Position numbers and translations under genes: made by a program. Shown one piece after another: positions 32,622 through 40,802 of a stretch of DNA of 64,000 nucleotides (the first letter of the stretch is position 1; each line of letters starts with the position of its first letter). Source of the stretch: Opitutaceae bacterium (lineage in GTDB: Bacteria > Verrucomicrobiota > Verrucomicrobiia > Opitutales > Opitutaceae); the NCBI GenBank assembly GCA_016711225.1, contig JADJTK010000024.1:1-64000 (forward strand), in the 5' to 3' direction. Under the pieces are notes generated by a model. That model was not told where the DNA came from. It saw only the letters and a list, made by a program, of their open reading frames with translations, and did no database searches.

Positions 32622-33076
32622 GGCGGAGTGAAGAAGGCCGAACGCCGGGGACACGGAGGGCTGGAGCTCAGCGTTCACAGGGCTGAATGGCTGCGCCATC
32701 CAGCTACGACGGAGATGGGCCGGACGATTGCACCACAGAGGACACGGAGGGCACGGAGGACGAACGAAGCTTTGGCGAGCTTCGCTACGGGTGGAAGACG
32801 CCCCGGCCACCTCGCCGCGGTGGCCTACACGGCGCCCGACGTTCTTGCGAACGTCGCCACGACCAGAACGCAGGCAGGGACGGCGCCACTTACGAATTTC
32901 TCCGTGACCTCTGTGACCGGCTCGGCTCAGGGTTTCGTGTTTCGATCCTGCCATTCTTTGCGCTCTCTGCGTTCTTTGCGGTTAACCTCTTCCGAACCTC
33001 CGTGGTGAGCCTTCCGATCCTTCGCGGCCGCACCTTTTTCTCGCAGCCGCGCGGCGAGCCTGCCAGTGGTAAGCCA
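32622..33076. repeat. Right flank of the integron: dispersed repeats, no gene
   Basis: Palindromes of the REP type (GGCTGAATGGCTGCGCCATCCAGC+TACG near 32676, GGCCACCTCGCCGCGGTGGCC+TACAC near 32810, GACGTTC-TTGC-GAACGTC near 32838) and CACAGAGGACACGGAGG and GCGTTCTTTGCGGTTAACC words fill this stretch. The same families make up the left flank (25519-26212). Confidence 0.65.
32959..32995. repeat. Right arm of 37-bp inverted repeat bracketing the integron
   Basis: It is the exact reverse complement of 26049-26085, starting TGCGCTCTCTGCGTTCTTTG. Confidence 0.8.
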
Positions 33077-33691
33077 ATGGCCAGCATCGGAAAACTCGCG
33101 GAACGCCGCACCGTCGACATGCGCATCCTCGGCGAATGGGTCGAGGCGGGCAGCCGCGTGTGCGAACTGGGCTGCGGCCGTGGCGTGCTGCTCGAATACC
33201 TCGTGCACTCGCGCAAGGTCTTCGCCGTGGGCGTGGACCTCGACGTCGACAAGATCGCCGCCTGCGTGAAGCGCGGGGTCACCGCCTACCAGGGCGACAT
33301 GATGGGCTTCCTGCGCAAACTGCCCGACGGCTTTTTCGACCGCGTCGTCTTCTCCCGCACCATCGAGGAGCTGCCGGAGCCGGCGGCGGTGCTGCGCGAG
33401 GCGCTGCGGGTGGGCCGCTGCGTGACGGTGGGTTTCGTGAACCACGCGTATTGGAAAAACAGGCTCGGAGCGTTTCTCCATGGGCGCAAGTTGCGCAACG
33501 AGGTGTACACCACCGCCTGGGCCGATACCCGGCCCACCAATCCGGTGGCGGTGGCCGATTTTGAGGAGTTTTGTGCGGCCCAGCAGATCCGCATCGTGCG
33601 GCGCGCGGTGTTGCGCGGCGACTGGGAACGGCCGTGCACGGTGCTGCCGAATTTCTTTGCCGGCTACGCGATGTACGAGATCGCGCAGTGA
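33077..33691 (+). CDS. metW: MetW-like methyltransferase
   Basis: The 204-residue class I SAM methyltransferase has ELGCGRGVLLEYL (motif I), VDLDVDKIAACVKRGV and a FDRVVFSRTIEELPEP block. These match MetW, which assists MetX (homoserine acetyltransferase) in methionine synthesis in several phyla. No metX is next to it here, so the pathway role is inferred from the family only. Start ATG 33077 follows the repeat flank; the long upstream frame is repeat sequence. Confidence 0.8.
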   Translation: MASIGKLAERRTVDMRILGEWVEAGSRVCELGCGRGVLLEYLVHSRKVFAVGVDLDVDKIAACVKRGVTAYQGDMMGFLRKLPDGFFDRVVFSRTIEELPEPAAVLREALRVGRCVTVGFVNHAYWKNRLGAFLHGRKLRNEVYTTAWADTRPTNPVAVADFEEFCAAQQIRIVRRAVLRGDWERPCTVLPNFFAGYAMYEIAQ

Positions 33692-33826
33692 ACGGCCCCT
33701 GCGGGCGGCCTCGACGCTGGAATCGAAGTTCCGCGAAGGGCGGGCGGGGGCATCCGTGTGGAGTGCGGACGCGTGCGGTGTTTTCCCGCTGGCCCGCCGG
33801 AGGGGTTGCGGCAAGGTTCGGCCTCC

Positions 33827-34882
33827 ATGTCCGACGAGCCCGCGGCCACGCCCGATCCCACTGCCACTCCGCATCGCCGCCGGCCGCGCTATGCGGGCAA
33901 GAATCCGCGGCGTTTTGAGGACAAATACAAGGAGCACGATCCCGCCCGCTACGCCGAGACCGTCGCCAAGGTCATCGCCTCCGGCAAGACTGTGGCGGGT
34001 ACGCATCGGCCCATCATGGTGGCGGAGATCCTGGAGGTGCTCGCTCCGGCCCCGGGCGAGATCGGCGTCGACTGCACCCTCGGCTACGGCGGGCACGCCC
34101 GTGAGATTCTGGCCCGACTGCTGCCTGGTGGACGCCTGCTCGGGCTGGATGCCGACCCGGTCGAGCTTCCTAAGACGGAGGCCCGCCTGCGCGCCCTCGG
34201 TCACGGCCCCGAGGTATTCACCGCGCATCGCAGCAATTTCGCCGGGCTGCCCAAGGTCCTCACCGCCGCCGGCCTGTCGGGGGCGGATGTGATCCTCGCC
34301 GACCTTGGGGTATCCTCCATGCAGATCGACGACCCGGCGCGCGGCTTCTCGGTGAAACTCGCCGGCCCGCTCGACATGCGCATGAACCCGCAGCGCGGGG
34401 CGCCCGCCTCTGCGTTGCTCGCCGGCCTCGCACCGGCGGCGCTGGAACAGCTGCTCACCGACAATGCAGACGAGCCGCGGGCCGCTCTCCTCGCCCCGGC
34501 GTTGGCCGGGCGGAGTTTCGCCACTACCACGGCGCTGGCGGAGGCCATTCGCGCGGCCCTGCCGTCGCGAGTGGATAAGGACGAGGCCGATCTTGCGGTG
34601 CGCCGGGTTTTCCAGGCGCTGCGCATCGCCGTGAACGACGAGTTCTCCGCGCTCGATTCCTTTCTTCGCCACTTGCCGGGCTGTTTGCTGCCGGGCGGGC
34701 GCGTGGCGGTGTTGACGTTTCATTCCGGCGAGGACCGCCGGGTGAAGAAGGCCTTTGCCGCCGGCTTGCAGGCCGGGCTCTACGCGGCGATCGCCGAGGA
34801 GGTGATCCGGCCCACGCCGGCCGAGTGCGGATCGAACCCCCGCGCGAGCCCGACGAAGTTGCGCTGGGCGCGGCGGGCGTAG
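33827..34882 (+). CDS. rsmH: 16S rRNA (cytosine1402-N4)-methyltransferase
   Basis: The 351-residue protein methylates C1402 of 16S rRNA in the P site. The conserved blocks HRPIMVAEILEVL, DCTLGYGGHAREIL, LADLGVSSMQIDDPARGFS, PLDMRMNP, RVFQALRIAVNDEF and VLTFHSGEDRRVKK are in order. It carries an unusual N-terminal extension of about 60 residues (Pro/Arg-rich, then PARYAETVAKVIASG) before the block that normally starts the protein. It lies outside any division/cell-wall cluster. Start ATG 33827. Confidence 0.9.
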   Translation: MSDEPAATPDPTATPHRRRPRYAGKNPRRFEDKYKEHDPARYAETVAKVIASGKTVAGTHRPIMVAEILEVLAPAPGEIGVDCTLGYGGHAREILARLLPGGRLLGLDADPVELPKTEARLRALGHGPEVFTAHRSNFAGLPKVLTAAGLSGADVILADLGVSSMQIDDPARGFSVKLAGPLDMRMNPQRGAPASALLAGLAPAALEQLLTDNADEPRAALLAPALAGRSFATTTALAEAIRAALPSRVDKDEADLAVRRVFQALRIAVNDEFSALDSFLRHLPGCLLPGGRVAVLTFHSGEDRRVKKAFAAGLQAGLYAAIAEEVIRPTPAECGSNPRASPTKLRWARRA

Positions 34883-35153
34883 GGAACGAAGGCCTGTGCG
34901 GGAATCGGCTCGGGCGGAGCCTCGCCCTCCAGCGGGAAGGCGGGGCGAACCACCTGGATGATGCCGCCGGAGATCTGAAGCGGAGACGCAACCAGGGAAG
35001 CGGTTTTCCACCTGTCCTTGATCAATCCCCCTGCGACCAAACCCTGCCGGGTTCAGGCGGCGCCAGCACCGCCCCTACATCGGAATGGGGGCGATCCCGA
35101 CGTTCGGATGAGCGGACCACGGGCGCGCGGCCGACTTCGGGCCCTGGTGACAA
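34883..35153. other. Gene-free region
   Basis: Nothing coding is supported. It has an inverted repeat of the GGAGCCTCGCCCTCC type. It connects the rsmH stop to the homopolymer stretch at the kdgK 3' end. Confidence 0.4.
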
Positions 35154-36308
35154 GGGGGGGGGGGGGGGGGGGGGGGGGGCGGAAGGCGGGGCGGGGGGGG
35201 GGGAGAGGTGGGGGGGGGGGCGGGGGGCGGGCGCGCCGCCGCGAAGGTTTCTCATCTCCTTGCGGGTGGCCATCGAGGTGTCGCCAGGAGTCGTCGACGC
35301 GAGGGCGCCGTGGGCGGCGCCGTACTCCACGGCCTTCTGGGCGTCGTTGAAGGTGAGGAAGCCGAACTGCACGCCCGAGGCGAAGGAGTCGCCACCGCCC
35401 ACGCGGTCGAGGATCTCGAGCTCCGGATACTTGCGGCTCTCGTGGAACTTGCCGTCGTGCCAGAGGATGGCGCTCCAGTCGTTCTTGGTGGCGGTGATCA
35501 CGCGGCGCAGCGTGGTGGCGGCGACCTTGAAGTTGGGGAACTCCTTCACGGCGGTCTCGATCATGGCCTTGAAGGCGTCGGTCTCGATGGCGCTGATGTT
35601 GTGGTCCACGCCCTTGACCTCGAAGCCGAGCGAGGCGGTGAAGTCCTCCTCGTTGCCGATCATCACGTCGACGTACTTGGCGATCTCGCGGTTGACCTCC
35701 TGCGCCTTCTGCAGGCCGCCGATGGTCTTCCAGAGCGAGGGGCGGTAGTTGAGATCGTAGGAGACGATGGTGCCGTGCTTCTTGGCGGCTTTCACCGCCT
35801 CGATGGTGGCCTCGGCGGTGGTGGCGGAGAGGGCGGCGAAGATGCCGCCGGTGTGCAGCCAGCGCACGCCCAGCTTGCCGAAGATGTGCTCCCAGTCGAA
35901 GTCGCCGGGCTTGAGCTGCGAGGCGGCGGTGTTGCCGCGGTCGGGCACGCCGACCGCGCCACGGATACCGAAGCCGCGCTCGGTGAAGTTGAGGCCGTTG
36001 CGCACGGTGCGGCCGATGCCGTCGTCCTCGCGCCACTTGATGAAGTCGGTGGCGACGCCGCCCTGCATGATGAAGTCCTCGACGAGGTGGCCGACCTCGT
36101 TGTCGACGAAGGCGGTGGCCACGGCGGTCTTCAGGCCGAAGCATTTGCGCAGGCCGCGGGAGGTGTTGTATTCGCCGCCGCCTTCCCAGGCGGTGAACGA
36201 GCGGGCGGTGCGGACGCGGCCTTCACCGGGATCGAGGCGGAGCATGACTTCGCCGAGCGAAATCTGGTCAAAGGCGCACTGGGCGGCGGGTTTGAGGGAG
36301 AGACTCAT
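35022..36308 (-). CDS. kdgK: 2-keto-3-deoxygluconate kinase, C-terminus disturbed
   Basis: PfkB-family kinase: ISLGEVMLRLDPGEGR (N-term), GGGEYNTSRGL, SYDLNYRPSLW, IGNEEDF and the catalytic DRVGGGDSFASG near residue 310. It phosphorylates KDG to KDPG, the step after KduD. Kinase homology ends at about residue 356 (TPGDTSMATRKEM). Family members then finish within about 15 residues (...GGSARVQR), but here the frame reads RNLRGGAPAPRPPP and on through a poly-G tract to a stop at 35022, giving 428 residues. The tail is therefore not trustworthy. The gene runs convergent to rsmH. Confidence 0.88.
   Translation of the reverse strand: MSLSLKPAAQCAFDQISLGEVMLRLDPGEGRVRTARSFTAWEGGGEYNTSRGLRKCFGLKTAVATAFVDNEVGHLVEDFIMQGGVATDFIKWREDDGIGRTVRNGLNFTERGFGIRGAVGVPDRGNTAASQLKPGDFDWEHIFGKLGVRWLHTGGIFAALSATTAEATIEAVKAAKKHGTIVSYDLNYRPSLWKTIGGLQKAQEVNREIAKYVDVMIGNEEDFTASLGFEVKGVDHNISAIETDAFKAMIETAVKEFPNFKVAATTLRRVITATKNDWSAILWHDGKFHESRKYPELEILDRVGGGDSFASGVQFGFLTFNDAQKAVEYGAAHGALASTTPGDTSMATRKEMRNLRGGAPAPRPPPHLSPPPAPPSAPPPPPPPPLSPGPEVGRAPVVRSSERRDRPHSDVGAVLAPPEPGRVWSQGD
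35154..35235. repeat. Extreme poly-G tract
   Basis: A run of 26 G (35154-35179) is followed by further G-blocks of 10-11 bases broken by single A, C or T. It falls on the 3' end of kdgK and destroys the expected C-terminus. It could be a genuine G-quadruplex-prone tract or a sequencing/assembly artefact. Confidence 0.7.
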
Positions 36309-36427
36309 GGTTTGGTTGGATGGAGTGGAGAGGGAAGGGGACGAAGACGGAGAGGCAAGCGTGTGGTGGAGGAGGCAGGCGGGGCGGGCGGCGGGCGCGG
36401 CCCGGGCGCGTGCCGGGGCGCAGTCGC

Positions 36428-37336
36428 TCAGCCCTTCGGGCCGGTGTAACCAAGGAGCCGGGAAAGCTCGGCGGCGGAGGCCTGCACGATGCCGACCATT
36501 TCCGGTATTCGTTCGGGCGTGAAGCGGACGCAGGAGGCGGTGATGCCGATCGCGGCGATGACCTGTCCGTCGGAGGCGAAGACGGGTGCGGCGACACAGC
36601 GGACCCCGGGGTGGTATTCCTCGTCGTCGAGGCTGTAGCCGCGGCTGCGGGTGAGCTCGGCTTCGCGTTTGAGCTTGGCCAGGGAGGTGAGCGAGTGCGG
36701 CGTGCGGGCGACGAGCGACTCAACGGGCAGCACTTCGGCGAAGCGGTCGGCGTAGAGGTAGGCGAGGAAGATTTTTCCCGTGGAGGAGCAGTGCAGCTCG
36801 GCGAGGTAACCCGGGCGTGAGGCGGCGCGGAGGGGATGTGGGCTGTCCTGTACGGCGACGATGAGCGAGCGGTCGTCGCAGGGGATGGCGAGGTGGGCGG
36901 TCTCGTCGGCGGAGGCCGTGAGCCGATGCAGGACGGGCAGGGCGAGGTCGCGGATCTCGGTGCCGGCGAGCGCGGCGGTGCCAAGTTGGATGAGGACCGG
37001 GCCCAGTTCGTAGCGGCCGTCGGATTTACGCGCGAAGCCGTCGAGATGCAGCGTGGTCATGATGCGCAGCGTCGTGGTAACGGGGATGCCCAGGGCGCGG
37101 GCGAGGTCGGCGGCCTTGAGACCCTCGGGGTGGTGGCCGAGGAGCTTGAGGATGCGGCAGGCGTTGCGCAGGTTGGGGATGACGTAGCGCTCGCTCGCTG
37201 GGGTGGCGACGGAAGGGGCGGGGCTGGCGCGGCGCGGGGGAGGAGGGCATGGAGGGGAGGGCAGTTTCCACGGGGCGGCCGGGAAATTTGTGTTGCACAA
37301 GGTCGGTAATAGTTCAGCTATGAAAGGCAAGTTCAT
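36428..37336 (-). CDS. IclR-family regulator (KdgR-type candidate)
   Basis: The helix-turn-helix domain (about 49-115: NLRNACRILKLLGHHPEGLKAADLARALGIPVTTTLRIMTTL) is followed by an IclR effector domain (about 130-295: RPGYLAELHCSSTGKIFLAYL, YSLDDEEYHPGVRCVAAPVF, VIAAIGITA). IclR proteins often control uronate and aromatic catabolism; KdgR, which senses KDG, is of this family. It is divergent from kduI and next to kdgK, so control of the pectin genes is likely. ATG 37334-37336 is the only good start, though it leaves a Pro-rich 45-residue leader; a later, non-standard start cannot be ruled out. Confidence 0.82.
   Translation of the reverse strand: MNLPFIAELLPTLCNTNFPAAPWKLPSPPCPPPPRRASPAPSVATPASERYVIPNLRNACRILKLLGHHPEGLKAADLARALGIPVTTTLRIMTTLHLDGFARKSDGRYELGPVLIQLGTAALAGTEIRDLALPVLHRLTASADETAHLAIPCDDRSLIVAVQDSPHPLRAASRPGYLAELHCSSTGKIFLAYLYADRFAEVLPVESLVARTPHSLTSLAKLKREAELTRSRGYSLDDEEYHPGVRCVAAPVFASDGQVIAAIGITASCVRFTPERIPEMVGIVQASAAELSRLLGYTGPKG
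37321..37335. promoter_or_regulatory. KdgR-like operator candidate
   Basis: TGAAAGGCAAGTTCA is a near-palindrome resembling the KdgR box (TGAAA-N5-TTTCA). It lies in the divergent interval between the IclR gene and kduI. A second palindrome, TTGTG-TTG-CACAA, is near 37290-37302. Both are inference from pattern only. Confidence 0.4.
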
Positions 37337-37477
37337 TAGTGAAATCTCTGCCGCAGTGGCCGGGTCGCCCCTCGGCCTCTCGCTCTGCCCCGGTTCCGGC
37401 TTGTTTGCGGCGCCGCCCCTCCGATCCCGAAAGCCCACGGCCCGTCTCCGCTCCACCCCATTCTTTGTCTCCATACC

Positions 37478-38308
37478 ATGAAAACGCATCCCAGTGTCTT
37501 CCCCCAATTCACCGCCAGTCTGCCTCCGGAGGCCCTGCGCCAGGAGTTTCTTGTCTCCGGACTCTTTGTCCCGGGTGAGCTCAACCTGCGCTGGTGGGAA
37601 ACGGAGCGCACGATCGTGGGCGGCATCGTCCCGACCGACAAACCCCTCACGCTGACCAATCCGGCCGAGCTGCGCGCGGCTTTCTTCTGCGAGCGGCGCG
37701 AGGCCGGTATCCTCAACCTCGGCGGCGCGGGCACCATCACCGTCGATGGCGCCGTGCATCCGCTGGGCAAGTGCGATGCGCTCTACCTCGGGCGCGGCGC
37801 GAAGGAGGTCGTCTTCGCCTCCGCTGCTGCCGCCGAGCCGGCGCGGTTCTACTTCCTCTCCTACTCGGCCCATGCGGCGTATCCGACCAAGCTGGTCCCC
37901 TTCGCCGCGATGACGCCCACCAAGCTCGGTTCCCGCGAGAACGCCAACGAGCGCACCATCTACAAGGCGATCCACGCGCAGGCCGTGGACACCTGCCAGG
38001 TGGTCATGGGCTTCACCAAGCTCGAGACCGGCAGCGTATGGAACACGATGCCGCCCCACACCCACTCCCGCCGCTCGGAGGTGTATCTGTATTTCGACAT
38101 CCCGACCGATCAGGCCGTCTTCCACTTCATGGGAGCCCCGCAGGCGACGCGGCATCTCATCATGCGCAACTTCGACATCGCCCTGTCCCCGCCGTGGTCG
38201 ATCCACTGCGGCGTGGGCACCGCGGCCTACACCTTCGTCTGGGGCATGGGTGGGGAGAACCGCGACTACGCCGACATGGATCCGGCGCCCGTCAAAACCC
38301 TGATCTGA
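37478..38308 (+). CDS. kduI: 5-dehydro-4-deoxy-D-glucuronate isomerase
   Basis: The 276-residue protein isomerises 5-keto-4-deoxyuronate (from unsaturated uronates) to 3-deoxy-D-glycero-2,5-hexodiulosonate. Family blocks include ELNLRWWETERTIVGGI, RREAGILNLGGAGTI and the metal site MPPHTHSRRSEVYLYFD. Length is normal (about 278). It precedes kduD and forms the core of the pectin locus. Confidence 0.95.
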   Translation: MKTHPSVFPQFTASLPPEALRQEFLVSGLFVPGELNLRWWETERTIVGGIVPTDKPLTLTNPAELRAAFFCERREAGILNLGGAGTITVDGAVHPLGKCDALYLGRGAKEVVFASAAAAEPARFYFLSYSAHAAYPTKLVPFAAMTPTKLGSRENANERTIYKAIHAQAVDTCQVVMGFTKLETGSVWNTMPPHTHSRRSEVYLYFDIPTDQAVFHFMGAPQATRHLIMRNFDIALSPPWSIHCGVGTAAYTFVWGMGGENRDYADMDPAPVKTLI

Positions 38309-38481
38309 GCCTGCTCCGGTAGCGGCGCCGCTTCGGTGCCGCGCGGTACGGGAAGCCGCCCCGCCCCCGCGACCGCCGCCAGTTCGCCGTTCCCGTCCCT
38401 CAACCTAAACCTCCCCCTTCAACGTCAACCGCCCCGCGACTGTCCACAGTCCCCTGTTAACCGTCCACTGATTCCTCCCCC

Positions 38482-39249
38482 ATGAGCACTATTCTCGATC
38501 TCTTCAAACTCGACGGCAAAGTGGCCGTGGTCACCGGCGCCGCCCGCGGCCTCGGTCAGGGCATGGCCCTCGCGCTGGCCGAAGCCGGTGCCGACATCGT
38601 CGCCATCGACATCCTGCCGGCCGATGACACCGTCAAACAAGTACAGGCGCTCGGCCGCAAGGCCGTGGCCATCGTGGGCAACCTCGGCGATCGGGACGCG
38701 ATCCCGGCGGTGATCGCCGACGCCCGCAAGCACTTCGCCTCGCTCGATATCCTCGTGAACTGCGCCGGCATCATCCGCCGCGAGGACTTCCTGAAGTTCT
38801 CCGCCAAGGACTGGGACGACGTGATGGGCATCAACATCGATGCGGTGTTCTTCCTCAGCCAGGCCTTCTGCAACGACGTCGTCTCGCGCGGCGGCAAGGG
38901 CAAGATCATCAACATCGCCTCGATGCTCTCCTTCCAGGGCGGCGTGCGCGTGCCCTCTTACACCGCCTCCAAGAGCGCGGTGGCCGGGCTCACCCGCCTA
39001 GTGGCCAACGAGCTCGCGTCCAAGGGTATCAACTGCAACGCCATCGCCCCCGGCTACATGGCCACCGACAACACGGCGCCGTTGCGCGCCGACGAGAAAC
39101 GCAGCGCCTCCATCCTCGAGCGTATCCCCGCCGGTCGTTGGGGCACACCGGACGATCTCAAGGGCGCGGTGGTCTTTTTGGCCTCGGCCGCCTCCGACTA
39201 TGTCAACGGGTACACCGTCGCAGTCGACGGCGGCTGGTTGGCACGCTAA
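38482..39249 (+). CDS. kduD: 2-dehydro-3-deoxy-D-gluconate 5-dehydrogenase
   Basis: The 255-residue classical SDR has the NAD-binding TGAARGLGQGMA, NCAGI, catalytic Ser (IASML...), YTASK and the C-terminal YVNGYTVAVDGGWLAR. It reduces DKII to KDG, the substrate of KdgK. It follows kduI by 173 bp in the same direction. Confidence 0.93.
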   Translation: MSTILDLFKLDGKVAVVTGAARGLGQGMALALAEAGADIVAIDILPADDTVKQVQALGRKAVAIVGNLGDRDAIPAVIADARKHFASLDILVNCAGIIRREDFLKFSAKDWDDVMGINIDAVFFLSQAFCNDVVSRGGKGKIINIASMLSFQGGVRVPSYTASKSAVAGLTRLVANELASKGINCNAIAPGYMATDNTAPLRADEKRSASILERIPAGRWGTPDDLKGAVVFLASAASDYVNGYTVAVDGGWLAR

Positions 39250-39270
39250 TCCTTGGCCAGTTCTCCGAAT

Positions 39271-39336
39271 GGTGGGGCGTGCTTTACGCCCACAGCCGCG
39301 CCCGAGCCGAATGGCGGGCATGAAGCCCGCCCTACC
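39271..39336. repeat. Inverted pair of REP-like units
   Basis: GGTGGGGCGTGCTTTACGCC... (39271-39293) and GGCGGGCATGAAGCCCGCC+CTACC (39313-39336) face each other, forming a BIME-like pair between kduD and the DUF4861 gene. Confidence 0.65.
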
Positions 39337-39423
39337 GCCAAACAACCGCCGTCCTGCCGACACCGCCCGCTTTTGCCATTCTCTCCGGTTCGTTGCCCCG
39401 ATGATTAGTATTTTGTGACGCCA

Positions 39424-40641
39424 ATGAAGCTCGCCTCTCTCGCCCCACTCTTCCTCGCAGCCGTCCTCGCCCCCGCGCTGGCCGCCGCCGAGCGTTTGAA
39501 CGTCACCGTCACCCACGACCTCGCGCTCGCGCGTCCGTCCGAGACGATCACCGTGCCGTGGACCGAGGTGAACCGTGCCCTTCCGGGCGCGCTGCTGCAG
39601 AAGCTCTCCGTCAAAGACGCTGCCGGCCGCAGCCTCGCCTATCAGGTCACCAACGTCGCCCCGCTCGCCAAGGATCCGGAGAAGAAGGGCATCGCCTACG
39701 GCGAGTTGATCTTCCAGTACACCTTCGCCGCCGGCGAGAAGGCCGCCAGCTTCACTGTCGAGAAGACCGAGGAGGTCGCGCCGGTGTTCCCCGTCAAAGC
39801 CTTCGCTCGCCCGGTGCCCGAGCGCCTCGATGACTTCGCTTGGGAGAACGACAAGATCGGCCACCGCACCTATGGTCCCGCGCTGGCCGCCCCTGCCGAG
39901 CCCGGTTCGAACAAGGAGGTGCTTGTCACCAGCGGGCTCGATCTCTGGTGCAAACGCGTGAGCTATCCCATCGTCGATCGTTGGTACAACAAGGGCCACG
40001 ATCATTACCACACCGACGAGGGCGAGGGCATGGACATGTACAACGTCGGTCCCTCGCGCGGTTGCGGCGGCACCGGCGTCTGGGATGGTTCGCGGCTCTA
40101 TGTGAGCCGTAACTACAAGACGTGGCGGGTCCTCGCCAATGGTCCGGTGCGGGCCGTCTTCGAGCTCACCTACGAAACCTGGGCCGCCGACGGCGTCTTC
40201 GTCGCCGAGACCAAGCGCTTCATCGTCGACGCCGGCCACAACCTCGACCGTATCGAGAGCACTTTCACCAGCAAGACGCCTGAGCTCACCATCGGCATCG
40301 GCCTCAACAAGGCCCCCGCCGACAAAGGCCAGGAACCTCGTATCGAGTTCACTCAGAACGCCGCCGACGGCTCGATTGTCCAGTGGGTCGCCCAGAAGGC
40401 CAACGGCGAGCTCGGCACCGCCGTTGTCCTCCCCGAGGCCTTCGCCGGTTTCGTCGAGGACGACCGCAATCAGCTCGTGCTCGCCAAAGCCAAAGCCGGC
40501 GTGGCGCTGGTCTACTACGCCGGCGCCGGTTGGTCGCGAGCGGGTGAATTCACGACGCGGCAAGCTTGGCTCGACTACGTGGCCGTGTGCGCCGCGCGGG
40601 CCCGTTCGCCGATTACCGTCACCTGCAGCCCCGCCAAGTGA
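39424..40641 (+). CDS. DUF4861 secreted protein of the pectin locus
   Basis: The 405-residue protein has a signal peptide (MKLASLAPLFLAAVLAPALAAAE). It carries the DUF4861 pattern: FAWENDKIGHRTYGPAL, KRVSYPIVDRWYNKG.DHYHTDEGEGMDMYNVG, RGCGGTGVWDG. DUF4861 proteins recur in bacterial loci for acidic plant polysaccharides, but their exact activity is not known to me. I prefer ATG 39424 over a GTG 9 bp earlier because the signal peptide starts there. Confidence 0.8.
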   Translation: MKLASLAPLFLAAVLAPALAAAERLNVTVTHDLALARPSETITVPWTEVNRALPGALLQKLSVKDAAGRSLAYQVTNVAPLAKDPEKKGIAYGELIFQYTFAAGEKAASFTVEKTEEVAPVFPVKAFARPVPERLDDFAWENDKIGHRTYGPALAAPAEPGSNKEVLVTSGLDLWCKRVSYPIVDRWYNKGHDHYHTDEGEGMDMYNVGPSRGCGGTGVWDGSRLYVSRNYKTWRVLANGPVRAVFELTYETWAADGVFVAETKRFIVDAGHNLDRIESTFTSKTPELTIGIGLNKAPADKGQEPRIEFTQNAADGSIVQWVAQKANGELGTAVVLPEAFAGFVEDDRNQLVLAKAKAGVALVYYAGAGWSRAGEFTTRQAWLDYVAVCAARARSPITVTCSPAK

Positions 40642-40671
40642 TGCTGTCTGTCGCCAACACACCGACGGGTG

Positions 40672-40781
40672 GACCCGCTTGCTCCCAAGCGGGTCGGAGA
40701 CCCCGCTTTGGGTGGTGGGGCGGGCTTTACGCCCGCCGTGCCGAAAGGAGTGTGACTGGCGGGCGTGAAGCCCGCCCCACC
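40672..40781. repeat. BIME-like double palindrome upstream of pectinesterase
   Basis: GACCCGCTT/AAGCGGGTC (40672-40695), then two 24-bp arms, 40714-40737 (GGTGGGGCGGGCTTTACGCC...) and 40758-40781, which are inverted copies with one mismatch. They occupy the position where the next gene's start would be expected. Confidence 0.75.
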
Positions 40782-40802
40782 ATTCCCGCACCGGCGTGCT
40801 CC

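Noticed and set aside
33480..34292. A 270-aa plus-strand frame over metW/rsmH
   Set aside because: It is a shifted-frame shadow rich in Arg/Pro/Ser.
35018..35350. A Gly-rich protein over the poly-G tract
   Set aside because: It is the direct translation of homopolymer sequence.
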